A DNA stretch of 7,097 nucleotides from JAKATY01 sp038876335 (GCA_038876335.1 JAVYYS010000032.1:1-7097); one strand, 5' to 3'. Shown: positions 1 to 6,254, counted from the stretch's first letter. Notes: generated from the letters alone by a model not told the origin. Translations and numbers: made by a program.

Positions 1-136
1 GGTACTCTGTGCTGTATCCTATGTAGTAGGTATCAATTCCGTATTTTGGCAGGTCTTTGAACAGATTTGCAGCCACGCGCTGTGCGCCGCCTACCGCGCC
101 AAGCCGCGAACTCACATCAAATATAAGGACACGCAT
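1..136 (-). CDS. Glycosyltransferase, GT4-like, N-terminal fragment (cut by window edge)
   Basis: Only the first 45 codons are inside the window; the gene continues past base 1. The ATG at 136-134 gives a protein beginning MRVLIFDVSS, a typical first beta strand of a GT-B fold. A glycine-rich segment follows at residues 13-21 (GAVGGAQRV), close to the GGAERV-type loop of GT4 (group 1) glycosyltransferases, then a helix and a second strand (residues 36-41, IDTYYI). Family members move a sugar from a nucleotide-sugar donor, usually at the cytoplasmic face of the membrane. The start lies 6 bases after the phosphodiesterase stop, and a weak GTGA ribosome-binding match overlaps that stop, so the two genes are probably translated from one message. 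Donor and acceptor cannot be judged because the C-terminal donor-binding domain is missing. Another GT-B enzyme family is possible. Confidence 0.72.
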   Translation of the reverse strand, partial: MRVLIFDVSSRLGAVGGAQRVAANLFKDLPKYGIDTYYIGYSTEY

Positions 137-142
137 ATGCAA

Positions 143-1693
143 TCACACGATCGACTTGTAGCGCTTATCGTTGTCTGGCCCGATACCAAAATACTTTAGT
201 ATTGTGGGCTCAATATTATATACATAGAGCTTCTTCCTCTCTAACGCCGCGTAATCGTGCGAATTCTTGTAGTCAAGAATGCCGAAAATCCCATTGCGTA
301 TATGGTCTCCGCGTTTTGCCGGTTCCGGCTCCGTGAACAGCTTCCCGCTTTTCATATATCCGAATACGTCAAGCAGGTATCCTTCTTTGGCCTCCGCCAT
401 TATGTCAGGCGCAATAAAAAGCTTGGTGCCCTCGTAGTAATCGTCAGCGTCGAACACGTTTACTATGAGCCTGTGGCCTCTCTCGTCTTTCAACTTCAGC
501 AAATCCCCCATTATCTGCTTCTTGAGGCGCGGCTTTTCCGACTTGCTTACTATGCCGTGTTCGAACCTCGAATCGTTTATGAATATAGTGCAGACTATCG
601 TATTTGCGACGCTTGCAAACGCCTTGGTTCTGCCCATGTCATAGTCGAAATCGTGGATCCTTATGTAATCGTCACGCGACGCTCCTACCAGCAGCTTCGA
701 AAGTGCAGCCTTTGAAAGCCCTTTGAGGCTTTTTGGCAGCTTGTCGTAGATGAGTTTCCTTGAGCCGCTTCTGTTGATAACTTTCAATATGCCTTCCCGC
801 ATGCTGTATTTCATCGAGCCTATCGCTGAAGTTTCATCGATTTGTTTACTGAGCTCCTCTTTTAGCACAGCATAACCAGAATTTATAAGCCAGCCATTGA
901 GCAGAAACTTCATTTTTATCGGCTGCGCGCCATGATCGGAGACGAGCATCACAGTTGCATGCTCCTTCTCGGCACGCTCCTCTATCCAAAGCATGAAATC
1001 CGATATGCTTTCATAAAGCGGCATGACATAATCCTTCCAATTTGGCAGGTTCAGGGAGAAATGCTGCGCCCTGTCCTCTTCTGTAAAGCATACGAAAGCA
1101 AGATCATAGCCATCGCCGCTTATGAGGTCCTTTGCCATCTTGGACCTTCTTTCTATGCTCTCAACGTAAAGCTTGGTGGCCTTCTCCATGCTTATCTCGC
1201 CGCTTTTTATCTTGTGCTCTATGTCAGGCTCTCCGGCGAAGCCGTGCTTTGCTGCAGCATCATGGACTTTTTTGGAGCTGAACTTAGGCGGAAGAGGAAA
1301 GCCCGTCATCATATCTACGTTCTCCTCATCGGAAGGTTTAACTACCATTGGAGGGGTTATCACGAGGCTTTTGAATCCATGTTCTGCAAGCGTGTCCCAG
1401 AACGGTCTCTTTATGTTCGCATTGTAGAACACCACGTCTTTCGTGTAATTTGGCTGCATCTTTAGGAATTCAGGCACTCCATGTTCACCGGGCCTGAAAC
1501 CAGTATAGATGCTCGGCCATGAGGGCCCCGTCATTGGGGGCATTGTAGATTCGAGATTTGTAATTACTCCATTGCCGAGCGCCATCTTCTTGAAGCCGCC
1601 CAGCCTGTAACTGTTTATATTCTCCTTGAGCAGCCAGAGAGGCGCGGCGTCTATGCCAATAAGGTAAAGTTTCGCGGCTCTTCTCTTTTGCAT
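143..1693 (-). CDS. Alkaline-phosphatase-superfamily phosphodiesterase/phosphohydrolase (type I phosphodiesterase/nucleotide pyrophosphatase fold)
   Basis: The 516-residue protein carries the two-metal signature of the type I phosphodiesterase/nucleotide pyrophosphatase family in the expected order: metal ligand D15 in GIDAAP; probable nucleophile T55 in MPPMTGPSWPS followed by TGFRPGEHG (64-72); D207 and H211 in the TEEDRAQHF segment; SDHG at 252-255; and D463/H464 in RGDHIRNGI. A family-typical tail, NIEPTILKYFGI, follows near the C-terminus. Such enzymes hydrolyse phosphate mono- or diesters with two metal ions, usually zinc. Archaeal members are often annotated only as predicted phosphohydrolase/phosphomutase, so the substrate is unknown. 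There is no signal peptide or membrane segment, so it probably acts in the cytoplasm. The ATG is preceded by a clear GAGGTG ribosome-binding site. It sits between the repeat protein and the glycosyltransferase in a tight minus-strand operon, which suggests a sugar-phosphate or lipid-linked phosphate substrate (inference). Confidence 0.9.
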   Translation of the reverse strand: MQKRRAAKLYLIGIDAAPLWLLKENINSYRLGGFKKMALGNGVITNLESTMPPMTGPSWPSIYTGFRPGEHGVPEFLKMQPNYTKDVVFYNANIKRPFWDTLAEHGFKSLVITPPMVVKPSDEENVDMMTGFPLPPKFSSKKVHDAAAKHGFAGEPDIEHKIKSGEISMEKATKLYVESIERRSKMAKDLISGDGYDLAFVCFTEEDRAQHFSLNLPNWKDYVMPLYESISDFMLWIEERAEKEHATVMLVSDHGAQPIKMKFLLNGWLINSGYAVLKEELSKQIDETSAIGSMKYSMREGILKVINRSGSRKLIYDKLPKSLKGLSKAALSKLLVGASRDDYIRIHDFDYDMGRTKAFASVANTIVCTIFINDSRFEHGIVSKSEKPRLKKQIMGDLLKLKDERGHRLIVNVFDADDYYEGTKLFIAPDIMAEAKEGYLLDVFGYMKSGKLFTEPEPAKRGDHIRNGIFGILDYKNSHDYAALERKKLYVYNIEPTILKYFGIGPDNDKRYKSIV

Positions 1694-1698
1694 GCTTA

Positions 1699-1704
1699 CA
1701 CCTC
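1699..1704 (-). promoter_or_regulatory. Shine-Dalgarno site for the phosphodiesterase
   Basis: The minus strand reads GAGGTG, five bases before the ATG at 1693. It matches the archaeal anti-Shine-Dalgarno complement and fixes that start codon. It lies in the 28-base gap after the preceding gene's stop, as expected for an internal operon gene. Confidence 0.75.
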
Positions 1705-1721
1705 ATGTTTTCTAAATCCGT

Positions 1722-2414
1722 TCACTTTATGTTCAAAACCAGCGGGCCGGCGTAATTGGTATCTGGGGCTTTTATGTATATCGCCGCAACGAAGCTGCTC
1801 GCATCATTCACAATGAATGGAAGCTTTGGCAGCGACCCCTCAAATTCGAAAGGTTTATCAACCGCAATCGATTCTACTTTTGTTCCGTAGTCGAGTATCT
1901 TCAGGAGCTGAAGGTTCTGCTGGAAGATGTGGTTTTTTGGCAGGTTCATCATGTTTATTTCTGAATCTGCCTCTATACTCTTGCCAAATGCGTTGACTAC
2001 AACCTTGGAGAGCTCGATGTGTATAATCTCCTTGTTCTCCTCTACGAATTCGAGCGTAAGCGGGCCTGAGTACGCATAATCAGGAGCTTCAACGCTGATC
2101 TTAAACTCAACCCTCTCCTCCGGTCCCACTTTCCTTGGAAGCGCAGGCTCTACCGCCAGCACTCTGAACGGCTCAACTGCTGTAATGCTCTTTAGGCTTA
2201 TTGGATCAAAATCGCTTGCCCTCACCACTTCTGCTTCTGTGAGGTAATTGGAGTAAGGCCTGTTTGTAAACGGGATCGTTACCGTGAATATCCTCCCTTT
2301 TGCTTCCATGCCTTCTACGCTGTGTATCTCGCCGTTGAACTTCAGGTTTATTGCGGTTATCCTGTTTGTTTTCTCCTTCTTCCTAAAAAGATTGAGCCTC
2401 ATGGCCTCTACCAT
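1722..2414 (-). CDS. Unrecognised 230-residue soluble protein with a duplicated beta-type motif
   Basis: I do not recognise a named family. The protein has a basic N-terminus (RKKEK at 11-15), no signal peptide and no membrane segment, and is dominated by alternating hydrophobic and polar stretches typical of beta strands. A motif occurs twice: residues 106-123 (ISVEAPDYAYSGPLTLEF) and 212-229 (IYIKAPDTNYAGPLVLNI). They share 9 of 18 positions, including the core A-P-D, Y, G-P-L and L. The second copy ends at the C-terminus, so the protein probably has two related beta-sandwich (Ig-like) domains after an N-terminal segment of about 80 residues. The ATG at 2414 begins 32 bases after the transporter stop; no good ribosome-binding site is visible, and ATG at 2402 is an alternative. 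The neighbours suggest an accessory or scaffold role with the transporter or phosphodiesterase (inference). Confidence 0.8.
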   Translation of the reverse strand: MVEAMRLNLFRKKEKTNRITAINLKFNGEIHSVEGMEAKGRIFTVTIPFTNRPYSNYLTEAEVVRASDFDPISLKSITAVEPFRVLAVEPALPRKVGPEERVEFKISVEAPDYAYSGPLTLEFVEENKEIIHIELSKVVVNAFGKSIEADSEINMMNLPKNHIFQQNLQLLKILDYGTKVESIAVDKPFEFEGSLPKLPFIVNDASSFVAAIYIKAPDTNYAGPLVLNIK

Positions 2415-2446
2415 CTGTTGGGATTGGGCTTTTACAGTGAGTTTTT

Positions 2447-3709
2447 TTAGCCTTGCTTATACCTTTCTACAAAATCTGCAAAAAAGCTCTCTATGTGCTC
2501 TGGCAATCCTGCGCTTATCAATGCCGCTTCGCCTTCCTTTACTCCCATGATATCTCTTATGAACTTTTTCTCTTCTCTGCCTACATTTTCCATATCTTCG
2601 TCTGAGCATATTATAAGCTTTTTGCTGTAATCCGTCCCTTTTGCCTCCTCGATTAGATTGCCAAGCCTGCTGTACCAATCGCTTTCAACCTTAACCGCGA
2701 GCACCCTGCCCTCTCCCTTAAGCATATTATACAATGCCTGGTTCTTGGTGTTGACGAATGCGCTTGTTATGTCGTATATGAGGTAATTCCTTTTTTCTTT
2801 TTTCTTGTTTAGGTATCTTCCTCCCTCCAAGTCAACTCTCTGTATAAGCAGCCCCGCCGCCACGAAAACCGCTATAAGCAGGTAGTACAGTTTTATCGCT
2901 TCACCAAGCAGCAGGTACGCAAACACGAAAGTTATGAATGGCGACAGGAAATAAAAATTTGTAACAATTGTAGTCTTTATCATGCGCAATGCGCTGTAGT
3001 ACATGAATCCTGTAAATACATTGTAGATTATGCCTGTGTAGATTATGGCGATCCACGAAACGGCGCCAGGCGCACGTATTCCGGTTACGTGCAGCTGAAA
3101 CAGCAAAAACACAGCGAAAAATAGGAAGCTCGCAAGGTTGAAGAGAAACATCGAGCTCTCCATGTCGAATACGTACCGCTTTACAAGCGTGGTGGCCAAC
3201 GCGCTCGCCAGCGCGACTATTACCAGAAAGAGGATTATATAGAAGTTAGAGCCCGATAGCGACAGGTTTCCTCCTGTAAATGCAAGGGCGAATCCCGCAA
3301 ACGTTAGGCCGAGCGCAGCGATTTGTTTCACAGACACCTTTTCTCTAAGTATAAAAGGCAGGAATATGAACATAAGTATAGGGAAGGATCTGTATATTAC
3401 TGTAGCCAGAGACGCGCTTACAAATTTTTCTGCATAGGTAAGCCCGTATTCCAAAAATACATAGTTGAGCAGCCCTATAAGAGCTATCAGCGCAAGGTCC
3501 CTTTTCTTCCGGAATATCTCAAACAACTTTTCCTTCTTGCCGTTCAGCAGCACAAATGCAAACGATGCAGGCACCGAAATCGCGTATACTATGAAAAGGA
3601 ATTCTGGTATGCTTATCCCATCTGCGCCGAAGTAGAGCATTACCGGCATCAACGCTCCTGTGAGCAATGCCAATACTAGGTATGTATTTGCTAGCAATTT
3701 GAGTTCCAT
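2447..3709 (-). CDS. EamA/DMT-superfamily transporter with extra soluble C-terminal domain
   Basis: From the ATG at 3709 this is 420 residues. The first roughly 290 are about ten hydrophobic segments in two related halves, as in the EamA branch of the drug/metabolite transporter superfamily. The first half ends with the typical pattern FPILMFIFLPFILREKVS followed by a glycine-rich helix; the second has LSPFITFVFAYLLLGEAIK and AVFVAAGLLIQ. Family members move small metabolites, nucleotide sugars or amphipathic lipids, in either direction. After a KKKEKR linker come about 110 soluble residues (YLIYDITSAFVNT through FFADFVERY), not part of the usual family of about 300 residues. An in-frame TTG at 3751 would add 14 residues, but these are polar and the TTG falls almost at the predicted transcription start, so ATG 3709 is preferred. 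It is probably the first gene of the operon and faces the divergent regulator. Confidence 0.88.
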   Translation of the reverse strand: MELKLLANTYLVLALLTGALMPVMLYFGADGISIPEFLFIVYAISVPASFAFVLLNGKKEKLFEIFRKKRDLALIALIGLLNYVFLEYGLTYAEKFVSASLATVIYRSFPILMFIFLPFILREKVSVKQIAALGLTFAGFALAFTGGNLSLSGSNFYIILFLVIVALASALATTLVKRYVFDMESSMFLFNLASFLFFAVFLLFQLHVTGIRAPGAVSWIAIIYTGIIYNVFTGFMYYSALRMIKTTIVTNFYFLSPFITFVFAYLLLGEAIKLYYLLIAVFVAAGLLIQRVDLEGGRYLNKKKEKRNYLIYDITSAFVNTKNQALYNMLKGEGRVLAVKVESDWYSRLGNLIEEAKGTDYSKKLIICSDEDMENVGREEKKFIRDIMGVKEGEAALISAGLPEHIESFFADFVERYKQG

Positions 3710-3772
3710 TTTTCCGCCGGCCAAACGCTGCGCTTGCCGATTGCGCAGCAATGATAGATTTTACGCAAAGAA

Positions 3773-3780
3773 ATTTAAAT
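3773..3780 (-). promoter_or_regulatory. Probable TATA box of the transporter operon
   Basis: ATTTAAAT, itself an 8-bp palindrome, lies in an AT-rich stretch. On the minus strand, initiation about 25 bases downstream would fall near 3750, giving a leader of about 40 bases before ATG 3709. Spacing and sequence fit an archaeal box A; no transcript evidence is available. Confidence 0.5.
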
Positions 3781-3798
3781 CTTACAAAATAAGAAAAT

Positions 3799-3819
3799 AT
3801 AACAATAATATATTGTTAT
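3799..3819. promoter_or_regulatory. 21-bp inverted repeat, probable operator in the divergent promoter
   Basis: Two perfect 9-bp arms, ATAACAATA (3799-3807) and TATTGTTAT (3811-3819), surround a 3-bp spacer. The repeat covers the likely TATA element of the regulator gene and lies upstream of the transporter operon promoter. Such dyads are typical binding sites for dimeric helix-turn-helix proteins. The adjacent Lrp-like regulator is the natural candidate, binding here to repress itself by blocking TBP and perhaps to control the divergent operon (inference). Confidence 0.6.
3807..3814 (+). promoter_or_regulatory. Probable TATA box of the Lrp-like regulator
   Basis: AATATATT lies inside the inverted repeat. 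Initiation about 25 bases downstream would fall near 3836, giving a very short leader before ATG 3847. AATATAAC just upstream is a weaker alternative. The short leader agrees with the lack of a good Shine-Dalgarno sequence. Confidence 0.45.
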
Positions 3820-3846
3820 TTTGATAATTGGCAGAATGGCGGTTTG

Positions 3847-4866
3847 ATGCCTGACTACAAAGTTACAAGTGCATTCAACGAAAGGCAGAGCCTTACGCTG
3901 AGAAGGGTGGCGCGCGCACTTTCCGAAGACTCGAGGCTCTCTGTATCAGATATCTCAAAGAGGCTCTCTCTTTCTAGAAAGACAGTATCTGACAAAATGA
4001 AGCAGCTCGAGAAGGATTTCGGGGCAAAGTACACAATAGAATTTGACGAAAGATTATTGGGCATCGTTCATCCGCATCTGACAATGGTGAAATTTGAAAG
4101 GAAGCCTGACATAGAGCACATAAAGGAAATCCTGAGGAGCTCCGAAATACCGCAGGTAGCCGCTACGGTAAATGGCACGTACGACCTCTTCATATACTCA
4201 AATTATTTCTCTGATTCAGAGTACGCAAAGTGGGACAAAAAGATAAGGATAGAGCTCTCAGAATACGGGGCCGAATGGAACACCTCAGCGGTAGTGCATA
4301 AACAGCTCGGCTTTTTCCCGCTGCGGAATGAAATTGTGGAAAAGTCAAGCCTTAGCGACCGCTATAAGGCCATGATAAAGCTGCTTAATGACAATGCAAG
4401 GATCAGCTTTGCAGAGCTTTCAACAAAGATGAATATGCATTTCAACACGGTGGCGTATAATTTCGGCCGGCTCCTTAGAAAGGGGTACATAAAGAGGTTC
4501 ACGCTTGTGATGGACATACCAAAAGATGTTACCATTATGACATTCTTCTCGAAGTATTCTGTATTGAAAGGATACGAGTCCGCATCCGCAAAAGCGAGGA
4601 AGGCTTTCATGGACGACGATGCGGATTCGCTGATAAGCAGGTACCTTATTACAGCGCCGCTTATAGGCAGTTACGATTTCTTTACCATGGGGGCATTCGA
4701 CAGCGAAAAGGCCGCGCTCGAGCACGACATACTTTACCATAAAAGCCTATTTTCAGATTACAAAATCAACATTGAGTATGGTGTAGTGGACAAGGTGCTC
4801 CTAGGGAGGCTGCCTGTGCGCAGCATTGATACAAAATCAGAATACCGCACCATCTATTGGGAGTAA
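3847..4866 (+). CDS. Transcriptional regulator with two tandem Lrp/AsnC-like winged-helix units
   Basis: The 339-residue protein contains two similar units. The first has a winged helix-turn-helix at about residues 17-60 (ALSEDSRLSVSDISKRL, then SLSRKTVSDKMKQLE as recognition region), followed by an alpha/beta segment at about 75-155 resembling an Lrp/AsnC ligand-binding (RAM) domain, including VAATVNGTYDLFIYS. The second has a helix-turn-helix at about 172-218 (LLNDNARISFAELSTKM, NMHFNTVAYNFGRLL) followed by another such segment, with LIGSYDFFTMGAF near 272-284. Ordinary Lrp proteins have about 150 residues and one unit, so this is a fused duplication. Members bind DNA as oligomers and respond to small ligands, often amino acids; the ligand here is unknown. 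ATG 3847 is chosen over the TTG just before it. The gene diverges from the transporter operon across a region holding a perfect inverted repeat, which suggests local control and autoregulation. Confidence 0.82.
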   Translation: MPDYKVTSAFNERQSLTLRRVARALSEDSRLSVSDISKRLSLSRKTVSDKMKQLEKDFGAKYTIEFDERLLGIVHPHLTMVKFERKPDIEHIKEILRSSEIPQVAATVNGTYDLFIYSNYFSDSEYAKWDKKIRIELSEYGAEWNTSAVVHKQLGFFPLRNEIVEKSSLSDRYKAMIKLLNDNARISFAELSTKMNMHFNTVAYNFGRLLRKGYIKRFTLVMDIPKDVTIMTFFSKYSVLKGYESASAKARKAFMDDDADSLISRYLITAPLIGSYDFFTMGAFDSEKAALEHDILYHKSLFSDYKINIEYGVVDKVLLGRLPVRSIDTKSEYRTIYWE

Positions 4867-4868
4867 AA

Positions 4869-4909
4869 AGCAGAAATGCCTATAAACGTCAATGGTTTGG
4901 GTATCTGCT
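4869..4909 (+). repeat. Short inverted repeat after the regulator gene
   Basis: AGCAGA (4869-4874) is complementary to TCTGCT (4904-4909), starting two bases after the regulator's stop. The 6-bp stem encloses 29 bases, so it is weak as a terminator, and no long T run follows. It could help 3'-end formation or be chance. Confidence 0.25.
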
Positions 4910-4956
4910 TACTGCTTCTGTGCATGTTCTATGATGTAAAAGCGCCCTGACGATAG

Positions 4957-4964
4957 TTATAAAA
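4957..4964 (+). promoter_or_regulatory. Probable TATA box in the regulator-TYW1 gap
   Basis: TTATAAAA within GTTATAAAAAGG is a good archaeal box A. It predicts initiation near 4985, about 80 bases before the candidate small gene at 5068. Another TATA-like string, TATAAA, occurs at 4881-4886 but no suitable start follows it. Its presence suggests something is transcribed in this gap, either a small protein gene or an RNA. Confidence 0.45.
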
Positions 4965-5000
4965 AGGTTTTGAGTGCTTATCTTAAGCGGTATTTTATTC

Positions 5001-5018
5001 GCTGCGGTTCAATGCAGC
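5001..5018 (+). other. Short perfect hairpin in the leader of the candidate small gene
   Basis: GCTGC (5001-5005) and GCAGC (5014-5018) form a 5-bp stem with the 8-base loop GGTTCAAT. It would lie just after the predicted transcription start. The loop resembles a tRNA T loop, but no matching acceptor, D or anticodon arms exist. Function unknown; chance is possible. Confidence 0.3.
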
Positions 5019-5067
5019 TACATCACGGTAAATAGGGCGACATCCAATAAAATTGCAGGTAGTAAAA

Positions 5068-5172
5068 ATGAAGCATATGCATGGGAACGTCACGGACAAG
5101 GACAGCAAGGGCAGCTGGATAGTCAACTTCTACGTTGTGCTCCTGCCAAAGAAGGCATGGCGGCGCAAGTAA
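5068..5172 (+). CDS. Candidate 34-residue basic small protein, unrecognised
   Basis: ATG 5068 opens a 34-codon frame ending in TAA at 5172. It is preceded by AGGT (5057-5060), a partial ribosome-binding match at suitable spacing, and lies downstream of a good TATA-like element. Of the 33 codons after ATG, 27 end in G or C, far more biased than random sequence of this composition and suggestive of real coding. The product begins MKHMHGN, has a short hydrophobic stretch (WIVNFYVVLLP, residues 17-27) too short for an ordinary membrane helix, and ends with a basic tail (KKAWRRK). It resembles no family I know and could be the remnant of a larger gene. An overlapping frame from GTG 4974 to 5204 has a hydrophobic start but lies upstream of the predicted transcript. 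The stop is 12 bases from the convergent TYW1 stop. Confidence 0.4.
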   Translation: MKHMHGNVTDKDSKGSWIVNFYVVLLPKKAWRRK

Positions 5173-5184
5173 TCGCATGTTTAA

Positions 5185-6213
5185 TTAGGGTTTTGCGAAG
5201 TTAATCCTCCTGTTCCTCTCAGTTTCTTCATTCGAACATAGAAGAGCCACTTTGCTGCTTTCGTGGTAATCAACCAGTTTATAGCCTGAAAACTCAGCCA
5301 GCTTTTTGGCAAATTCCAGTATCTCCTCTTTGTTCGGCATCTGCTCGTAAGAGAGGCCTCTCTCCTTCCCGCGCGCCCCGCCGACGTAAACAAATCCCTT
5401 TACCTCCACGTAGTCCGGCTTGCCTTTGCCTATCAGCTCAGCATAGCCTTCCGGATCTAGCATGTTGAGCCCCTTCACGAGCGTAAGCCTGAATACGCGC
5501 CTTGTCTTGAGCCCAGAGAACACCTCAAGGAACTTCTGGAAGTTCTCCCACGCATTCAAAGTCTTTGGCCTTACTGTTTTTTCGTACACCTCCCTGTTTG
5601 GCGCCTGCACTGATACGTAGAGCTGCGTCGGCATTACAGTAAGAGCCTTCAACGCGTGCACCATCGTGCCGTTTGTTACAAGGAATGTGCTTATGCCTCT
5701 TCTGTGGAACGCCTCCAGCAAAGCATTCATGCGCGGGTAGAACAGAGGCTCGCCTGTGAGGCTCAGCGCAACGTGCGCTGGATCGTTCGCCTCTTCCCAT
5801 CTCTTTCTGTCTACGTTTTCTGAACCCTTGAATCCGCTAACCAATTTCCTCTGCTCTGCTATTAGGCCTTCTACGATTGAGTCAGGGTCGTCCCAGCTGC
5901 CAAGCGCGTTGAGTTCGTTCCATTTTATGCCTACCTCCTCAGGTATTATGCGCCAGCAGAATGCGCATGCGAGGTTGCATCCTATCGCCGGAGTGGCCTG
6001 TATGCACCGCCAGCTCCTTATGCCGTAGAATTGGCATTTGTAGCACACCTTTCCCCCTTTCTTAAGGCTGCTCTTCGTATACTCGCACGCCTTCGTAGCA
6101 GAGTGCCTGCCCACAAAGTGGTAGCCCTGCTTCTTCATCATTTCTTTTAGGCTATCTGGCACGTTTGCCTCATCTTTGTATATGCTTTTCATGGTTGAAA
6201 CTTCGGTTTCCAA
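5185..6213 (-). CDS. taw1: S-adenosyl-L-methionine-dependent tRNA 4-demethylwyosine synthase (TYW1/Taw1)
   Basis: This radical SAM enzyme joins carbons from pyruvate to N1-methylguanosine-37 of tRNA-Phe, making 4-demethylwyosine, the first tricyclic intermediate of wyosine synthesis. The radical SAM cluster motif is C79-x3-C83-x2-C86 followed by W-R. The second iron-sulfur cluster is matched by C43, C57 and C70, with spacing nearly the same as in the Methanocaldococcus protein. K59 in CYKCQFYGI corresponds to the lysine that forms the Schiff base with pyruvate. Further family motifs are SLTGEP (151-156), VTNGT, QLYVSVQAP and the C-terminal SSKVALLCSN then RRINF. At 342 residues it is the archaeal stand-alone form, lacking the flavodoxin domain of eukaryotic TYW1. 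The start taken is TTG 6213, supported by GAGGG seven bases upstream and a TATA box at 6255-6261; ATG 6192 would shorten it by seven residues. Later wyosine-pathway genes are not in the window. Confidence 0.95.
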   Translation of the reverse strand: METEVSTMKSIYKDEANVPDSLKEMMKKQGYHFVGRHSATKACEYTKSSLKKGGKVCYKCQFYGIRSWRCIQATPAIGCNLACAFCWRIIPEEVGIKWNELNALGSWDDPDSIVEGLIAEQRKLVSGFKGSENVDRKRWEEANDPAHVALSLTGEPLFYPRMNALLEAFHRRGISTFLVTNGTMVHALKALTVMPTQLYVSVQAPNREVYEKTVRPKTLNAWENFQKFLEVFSGLKTRRVFRLTLVKGLNMLDPEGYAELIGKGKPDYVEVKGFVYVGGARGKERGLSYEQMPNKEEILEFAKKLAEFSGYKLVDYHESSKVALLCSNEETERNRRINFAKP

Positions 6214-6220
6214 AGCATCG

Positions 6221-6225
6221 CCCTC
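6221..6225 (-). promoter_or_regulatory. Ribosome-binding site supporting a TTG start for TYW1
   Basis: The minus strand reads GAGGG, seven bases before TTG 6213. No comparable site precedes the in-frame ATG at 6192, so this site decides in favour of the rarer TTG start, though not conclusively. Confidence 0.5.
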
Positions 6226-6254
6226 AATACCAAAAATATTTTGTTCAATAAGTT

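Noticed and set aside
257..1465. Long plus-strand open frames (152 and 177 codons) opposite the phosphodiesterase gene
   Set aside because: They are antisense to a gene with clear catalytic motifs, show no recognisable domain and have low-complexity, cysteine- and histidine-rich composition typical of shadow frames.
2442..2448. Run of seven T on the plus strand after the transporter gene as a terminator
   Set aside because: The transporter is on the minus strand, where this reads as A; it cannot be a T-tract terminator for that transcript, and the operon continues.
3323..3679. 118-codon plus-strand frame opposite the transporter
   Set aside because: It is antisense to well-defined membrane segments; the product is rich in Tyr, Arg and Cys, as expected from reverse reading of hydrophobic codons.
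4931..4950. C/D-box guide RNA (ATGATGT followed by CTGA)
   Set aside because: Only one imperfect C box and one D-type box are present, with no second pair at the expected spacing, so this is likely chance.
5001..5018. tRNA T-arm-like hairpin with the loop GGTTCAAT
   Set aside because: The loop is eight bases and no acceptor, D or anticodon arms can be built around it.
4943..5039. Long-range inverted repeat CGCCCT (4943-4948) with AGGGCG (5034-5039)
   Set aside because: It is only 6 bp across 85 bases, and the predicted promoter lies between the arms, so both would not be in the same transcript.
4974..5204. 76-codon frame starting at GTG with a hydrophobic N-terminus
   Set aside because: The GTG lies upstream of the transcription start predicted from the TATA box at 4957, no ribosome-binding site is seen, and it overlaps the end of TYW1. 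The 34-codon frame in another phase has better coding bias.
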